From Populus alba (Eukaryota; Streptophyta; Magnoliopsida; Malpighiales; Salicaceae): 64,000 nt of DNA. The DNA is taken from assembly GCF_005239225.2 (NCBI RefSeq), contig NC_133294.1, positions 18,799,631 to 18,863,630 on the forward strand. Direction: 5' to 3'. This document shows positions 58,846 to 64,000 of this stretch, piece by piece (position 1 is the first letter of the stretch; each line of letters starts with the position of its first letter). The translations under genes and the position numbers were made by a program. A model generated the notes under the pieces. The model ran no database searches and had not been told where the DNA came from. It worked only from the letters and a program-made list of their open reading frames with translations.

Positions 58846-60699
58846 ATTGCCTTTTGTTTTTTACTTTCTTTCTTCGACTCAAATAGCAGCGTGTTCTCAA
58901 AACTATATTTATTTTCTTGGCCCAATATTACATTGTGACCCGAAGACTCTGTGACCCTTTTCTGCATTTGCACCATAGATAGGGTTGGCTAAGGCCCATT
59001 TAGCTTTTTATTTATTTATTTATTTATTTTGCGTTTTTATGTTGATTAGCAAGAAGAACTGAAACTTCTACTCTTTCGAGTTGTGTACATGTTATTAAAA
59101 CTAAAATAATTAATTTATATCGGTCTTCATGAATTGATAAAGTGTTTTAATTAATACTTAGATTATTGAACACTATGATGTAAATTTGATTAATTTTTTT
59201 TTTCAACATAATAAAAATATTTAGATGTTTCTAATATTTTTTTCTAGTGAAAGAAAAATTTAAACCATGTAAAAGTTGACTCGATGTGAGATGGTTGACT
59301 TTACTAATCCAAAAGCACTCAGAATAACTATATAAAAATATGTTTGATTAAAAAAATATTTTAAGATGATATCTTTTTTATGTTAAGATAATAACATATA
59401 TGGATTGAGTTGGATCAATATGTCAAATACATTACTCAAGTTATGAGACTATGATAAACTTTATAAAAAATCAATCAAAATAAATTACAAAGTCTAAGTC
59501 TTAATCAATCTAATATTAAAAGATGTAATTTAAAAAAAAATCAATTAAAAAAGGATCTAAAAAAATGACCTGAGTTAATCTGTTAAACCCGTAACCTAGA
59601 TTATAAAATCAAGATACTCCTATAAAAAGTAAATCAAAACAAATTATGAAGTCGAATTCCTGATAAGCTCAATGTTGAATGATGATATTAGAAAAAATAA
59701 TTAAGAACAGAACATAAAAAAAAACCTGAGTCAATCGTCAAACTCATGATTTGGATTATAAACTAAAATAACCTCACAGAAAGAAATAAAAAACAATATG
59801 ATTTAACCCAGGTTAACTTTTCAAATCTGCGAATCTAGTCATAAAATTGAAATAACATCATAGAGAGCAAATTGAAAAAAATATAAAGCTCATTTCTGAA
59901 TCGATTGTGTCGAACTCAATGTTAAAACGATGAAAATTTGTAAAAAATTTTTTTTTTAAAAAAATGAGTCGAGTCAACATGGATTAACTTGTTAAGGATT
60001 ATTAATAAGTCATGAGACCAATATAACCTATAAAAAGCAAAACAAATTAAATTATGAAGTCTATTCTTAATCAAGTACAATATTAAATTATGAAATTGAG
60101 AAAAAAAAATCAATTGAAAAGAAAAAAAACTAAGTCAATTGGATATTCATTGTTATTTTGTTGTAAGTATATTATCTTGTATATTTGTTATAGGTATTTT
60201 TAACGATCCTCAATATGATTTTTTGAGTCTTTCATCTGATATTTATTTTATTTCTATATTTCATGATTGAGTGGGATAATCTTTAATATGTATGTAATAT
60301 AAATAAATATGTATGATGATTATATGATGATTACAACTAATTAATTTCTTGAATATTTATATATGTTGCTTTATTTTTCAAATATTCATCTATTCTTGAA
60401 TTTTCAATTGCATTTTGCCGAACTATATTCTATTCAAAATTATATATATTGCTTTGATAATTGTGCAAACATATATTATGTCTTGATATAAGACTTGTTA
60501 ATAACTCTATGCTAACGAAGAGTGGTTAGTTTATGTATACATGATATTTTGTATACCTAGCTAGTGAGAAAAGTACTAGCCTGTGACGATTGACCTCTCA
60601 CAATGATCACCTTCGGATGTCATTTGGTCATTTTTGGATATCATTTAATCTCTGACATATATTTTACTACTTTATAATATATACTTAATATGTATATGT
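58846..60699. other. AT-rich DNA with a diverged tandem repeat
   Basis: Bases 59005-59030 are a (TTTA)n run. About 59400-60130 is a diverged tandem repeat of roughly 150-bp period: ACCTGAGTTAATCTGTTAAA / AAACCTGAGTCAATCGTCAA-type starts, followed by AAATTATGAAGTC and by AATATTAAATTATGAAATTG-type ends. A related copy in reverse orientation is at 19930-20400. No gene seen. Confidence 0.55.
59400..60130 (+). repeat. Diverged about 150-bp tandem repeat
   Basis: Four to five degraded units, recognisable by AAATTA(T/C)(G/A)AAGTC at about 59484, 59645 and 60050 and by the following AATATTAAA / AATGTTGAATGATGA segments. Boundaries are approximate. Confidence 0.6.
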
Positions 60700-61795
60700 A
60701 TATCAAGTAGGGGTGTGCATTTCCGATTTGGTCCGGTTTTGGGCCAAAATAAATAACCAAATTGATTTTTTTTTTCAAGTTTGGGAACCGAACCGAAAAC
60801 CAGTTCAAACCGACCATGTTCGGTTCGGTTCGGATCGGTTTTTTTTCCTTCCAAACCGTTTAAACCGGTTCGTCTTATTTCTATTTTCATAGCTTTGTTT
60901 TTTCTCGGCTTTCTCAACAAGCTAAATCGGTTAGGAAAATCCAGAAATCCAACCCCAATTTTCTTTTTGCTAGATCCTTGCTCAAAAATTAATCTTTGCA
61001 CAAAAAATACAAAAAACATAAGGAAAGAAAAGAAGTTATTTCACTGGAAAAAAAAAAATTAAGATCAAAAGATATGTATTATTCAAATGTAAAACCAAAA
61101 CAATCAGAAACTAATTACAAATTTTTACATAGAACACCATCTGAGTGTGTGGTGTTTTTATACTCAGTTTCTTCAATAAATAATCAAACCCGATGTCCAG
61201 TTGTTATACTCACGAGACCAACATTAAGAAAACAACAGAAAAACCTTTCACTGGTTTGACATAACAATCTTCTTCGATTACATGGGTATGAAAAATTATA
61301 TAGCAATTACAAAGTTAAAAGCAAAAGAAAAGGTAAAGAGAGGCGTGACTGAACTAAAAAAAAATTAAAATCAAGTGAAGAAAGGTGTGCCTTTGATATA
61401 AGGACAGCTAATAGGAGGACATATAAGCATGGAGAAGCAGGAGCTTAACAATTCTTAAAATTTATGGTATATGGATTGTGGAATGCAGAGAAAAATGAGA
61501 GAAAAGAGAGTGGGAGACGCAAGGAGCAAACTAAGGGGAGGGGGCGACTGTCTTTAGAATGTTACTTTAGGTTTAGGGTTACGAAAAAAACATGTTATTT
61601 ATACTTTTTTTTTTTAATATTGGCTTGGTTGAACCAGTTCGGTTCGGTTCAATCGGTTTTAGACTTTGAAAACCAAAAAACCGAATTTTTTTTGTGATTT
61701 TTTCAATTGATTAATTCAGTTTTTTTGGTTGTTTTTTTTTTCGGTTTTTCGGTTTAATCAGTTATTCGGTTTTTTTGCTCACTCCTAATATCAAG
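60700..61795. mobile_element. Non-autonomous hAT element with 8-bp TSD
   Basis: The element proper is 60708-61787, 1080 bp. Terminal inverted repeats are TAGGGGTGTGCA at the left and the complement of TAGGAGTGAGCA at the right (10 of 12 match). A perfect 8-bp direct repeat ATATCAAG flanks it (60700-60707, 61788-61795), the hAT hallmark. Subterminal regions at both ends are packed with GGTTCGGTT / AACCGAACC-type motifs (60780-60870 and 61625-61770), likely transposase-binding arrays. No transposase frame is present, so it needs a partner element. Short frames inside are spurious. Confidence 0.88.
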
Positions 61796-63545
61796 ATAAT
61801 CGACTTATACTTCAAAATGTTTTTTCCATATTGACTCACTCTTCCATTTTAAATGGTTCTTACATACTATGTTACAATTTTGTTTGAATTTTAACAATAT
61901 CATTTCAATTATTATGTATTTGATATAAAACAATAATATTAATAATAAATTATTCATGAAAATTCAATTCAAATCTTTTTTGTTCTTAATATTTTTAAAT
62001 AGATTTTTAACATGATCTTATTATATTTATGATGTCTTTAACTTTCAATCACACATAAAATATGGAATTCTACTATTTTGATATTGTTTTTAATTTACTT
62101 TAAAAAATATAAAATATTTCTTTTAACATAAATAATTATTCCAATTAAAATCTTGCATTCATTAAGATAAACAAGATATACATTAATAAAAAAAAACTTT
62201 ATCTTGATTGAAAGAAAATAATTGTATTTTCGAGTTTAATAACAGTACAAAAAAATTTTTTTCTGAAATATGAATTTTTTATTTGTGATTAAAAAAATAT
62301 ATCACCTAACATAGCACAAACATATAAAGTAGTGTACTCTAAGCCTTTAATTATCATTCATAAGCTTTATACAAAATAAATATATGAAATATATAGCATG
62401 TATAACTATGCACAAAGGCACGTATTCTATATTGAAAATTCTAATTCGGAAAATACTTTTGAGTTCTATTGATCATCAAATATATTGAAATGATTTTATT
62501 GATAATTAATGAACATATTATCTTGCTCCGAACAAATTCTACATATCAAAATTAAAAGACTTAACTCCATATAAGAAAACTATATATTTTTTATATGAAA
62601 ATATAAAACATATATGTCCATATTAATCTTTAAATTCAAATCCATTTTCAATTATAAAAGAAATTGAAATATCAATATAGTTTCTACAAAAATAGGTCAA
62701 CCCCATCTTTCCAACACACAACTATTTAGACATCACAAAAAAACTATAAAAATAAGTTTTTAAAATCACCCATAATCTATATACTATACAAATATTTAAA
62801 ATACTTAAAACAAGTCAACAAAAGCTAACAATTCACATGATAATGCAATAAAGTTACTTGTGCTGATGCTTTGTATCTGATCTTGTTATATTCTAAGTTA
62901 GTGCAACCACTCACGCCGATGTTCCCTAGTTCTTGTGGCATGGTGTTCGACTCTAAACCCCAGCAACCAGGGTTCGATCATCGGCATCCATCAACAGAAA
63001 AGACATGCAGCAACAAACAATAATAATAATAATAATAATCCCTTCAACAAATAAGGTATTCTAAAATACCTTCTTTCAACTCTCAATGGTATGCTCTAGA
63101 GGTGAGATTATTTTTATTTCTGTTTAGTTTTTGAAAAACAAACTGAAATTTTATAAAATATATATAAAAAATCTTTAGTATTGATTATTTTATATTAAAA
63201 ATAAAAAATTATATTTTATTTTAGGGTTTTTTTAGATTTTTTTAATAGGATTAGTTTTTGATTTGGTTTGTTTTTTTCGGTTTAATTTATTTCTTCAATT
63301 TAATTTAGTTTTTTCAATTTCAAATTTTACAAAGCTAAAATTAAACCAAAGTAAATATCTTTTTAAATATTCTACTTAATTTTTTTTATGGTTCCGTTTT
63401 CATAGTTTAATCAATCTTTCAGTTTTTTTCTCAACCCAATTCTACTCTTCCTCTCTTTTCTCATTTAAACTCCCCGTGTTGCTGAGTTAAGGTTTAAACC
63501 TTGAAACATATATTATATCAACAAAAGACCGAGTGACACCAGCAA
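61796..63545. other. AT-rich intergenic DNA
   Basis: No gene recognised. Bases 62917-63042 look like a SINE head with an (AAT)n tail. Bases 63095-63460 have subterminal-like GGTTTG / TTCGGTTTAAT motifs that may be another degraded hAT relative, without a visible target duplication. Confidence 0.45.
62917..63042 (+). repeat. Possible SINE fragment or tRNA-derived sequence
   Basis: GCCGATGTTCCCTAG, then an A-box-like TGGCATGGTG and a B-box-like GGGTTCGATCA about 30 bp later. GCCGATG can pair with a downstream CATCGGC. It ends in an (AAT)n run at about 63020-63040. The T-arm does not fold, so it is not a functional tRNA. No target duplication was seen. Confidence 0.4.
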
Positions 63546-63617
63546 GTCGTTGTAGTATAGTGGTAAGTATTCCCGCCTGTCACGCGGGTGACCCGGGTTC
63601 GATCCCCGGCAACGGCG
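63546..63617 (+). tRNA. tRNA-Asp (GTC), copy 2
   Basis: 72 nt, no intron, with a complete cloverleaf: acceptor stem GTCGTTG/CAACGGC, D-arm with A9 present, anticodon loop CTGTCAC (GTC), and T-loop TTCGATC. AGCAA lies just upstream and a TTTT terminator is at 63624-63627. This copy fits the standard plant tRNA-Asp form better than copy 1. Confidence 0.97.
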
Positions 63618-64000
63618 TAAAACTTTTGCACTTTGCTTTTCACGTCCGACTTTTTGGAGAGAGCCCATTGTTACGTTTTGGGTCTTCTCATTCTTTGTTG
63701 ATTAGCAAGAAGCCCGCAAAAGAACCTTAGGAAAACAATAACTGTCAACGGAGAAAATTATCATATCAGCTCAGAATAAATTGGCTATATTATAAGTTGC
63801 TTACTGTCCCGCCCTAAGCCGTGTATCATATGAAAATCTTTTTTATGGATTTTTTTTTTCAAGTCATAAAAACTAATGATAAAAATATAATTTGATTTTA
63901 AAAAAAAATTAAAAATAATATATATTTTTTAAATATTAAAATGATGAGATATGTTAAAAGGCTTAATCAGTCAACTCTGAATCTTAGGATTTTATTAGAT
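63618..64000. other. tRNA 3' flank and AT-rich DNA
   Basis: Carries TGTTGATTAGCAAGAAG at 63697-63713, also found at 59039-59055 after tRNA copy 1, showing that the flank was duplicated with the tRNA. The rest is AT-rich with nothing recognised. Confidence 0.6.

Noticed and set aside
60672..61062. Two overlapping frames of 93 and 115 codons
   Set aside because: They come from the AACCGAACC-type subterminal motifs of the hAT element, not from a protein.
62917..62990. Functional tRNA gene
   Set aside because: The outer 7-bp pairing exists, but the T-arm and anticodon arm do not form.

Overview
The window is plant nuclear DNA. Genes have spliced exons, the DNA is very AT-rich, microsatellites are common, and every domain of plant transposable element expected in an intergenic region is present (copia element, solo LTRs, hAT, SINE, MITE-like repeats). 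The protein sequences and the repeat families look like a woody eudicot, most likely Salicaceae (poplar or willow). That assignment is inference from pattern recognition, not from a search.

Five protein-coding genes can be supported. From left to right: an intronless class II ERF repressor with EAR motifs (1556-2281, minus); a seven-exon MACPF-domain gene of the NSL1/CAD1 family (25947-30015, plus); a five-exon Di19 drought-responsive zinc-finger gene (41321-44435, minus); a three-exon NFD6-like small organellar protein gene (50952-51919, minus); and a three-exon gene for an uncharacterised plant protein of 140 residues (52988-55460, minus). Two tRNA-Asp(GTC) genes lie at 58774-58845 and 63546-63617. 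The protein genes have no obvious common pathway, although ERF, MACPF and Di19 proteins all belong to stress or defence families.

The rest is mostly repeats. From 2.4 to 13.7 kb there is AT-rich DNA with MITE-like repeats and a tRNA-derived SINE with target duplications (9526-9708). From 13.7 to 24.7 kb there are two apparent very long solo LTRs (13724-18397 and 21424-24682), each bounded by TG...CA and a 5-bp duplication, separated by a 66-bp palindromic tandem array (18.55-19.47 kb). A nearly intact-looking but mutated Ty1/copia element (30145-35019, minus) sits 130 bp after the MACPF stop codon, with a much older plus-strand copia remnant behind it (35.1-37.9 kb). At 60708-61787 lies a non-autonomous hAT element with a perfect 8-bp duplication.

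The most notable observations are a U12-type AT-AC intron in the Di19 gene, placed exactly between the zinc-finger and basic regions; a copia insertion whose LTRs are otherwise identical although its frame is already broken in three places; and two separate tandem arrays whose units are built from inverted repeats. I found no gene cluster, CRISPR array or clearly novel enzymatic system.
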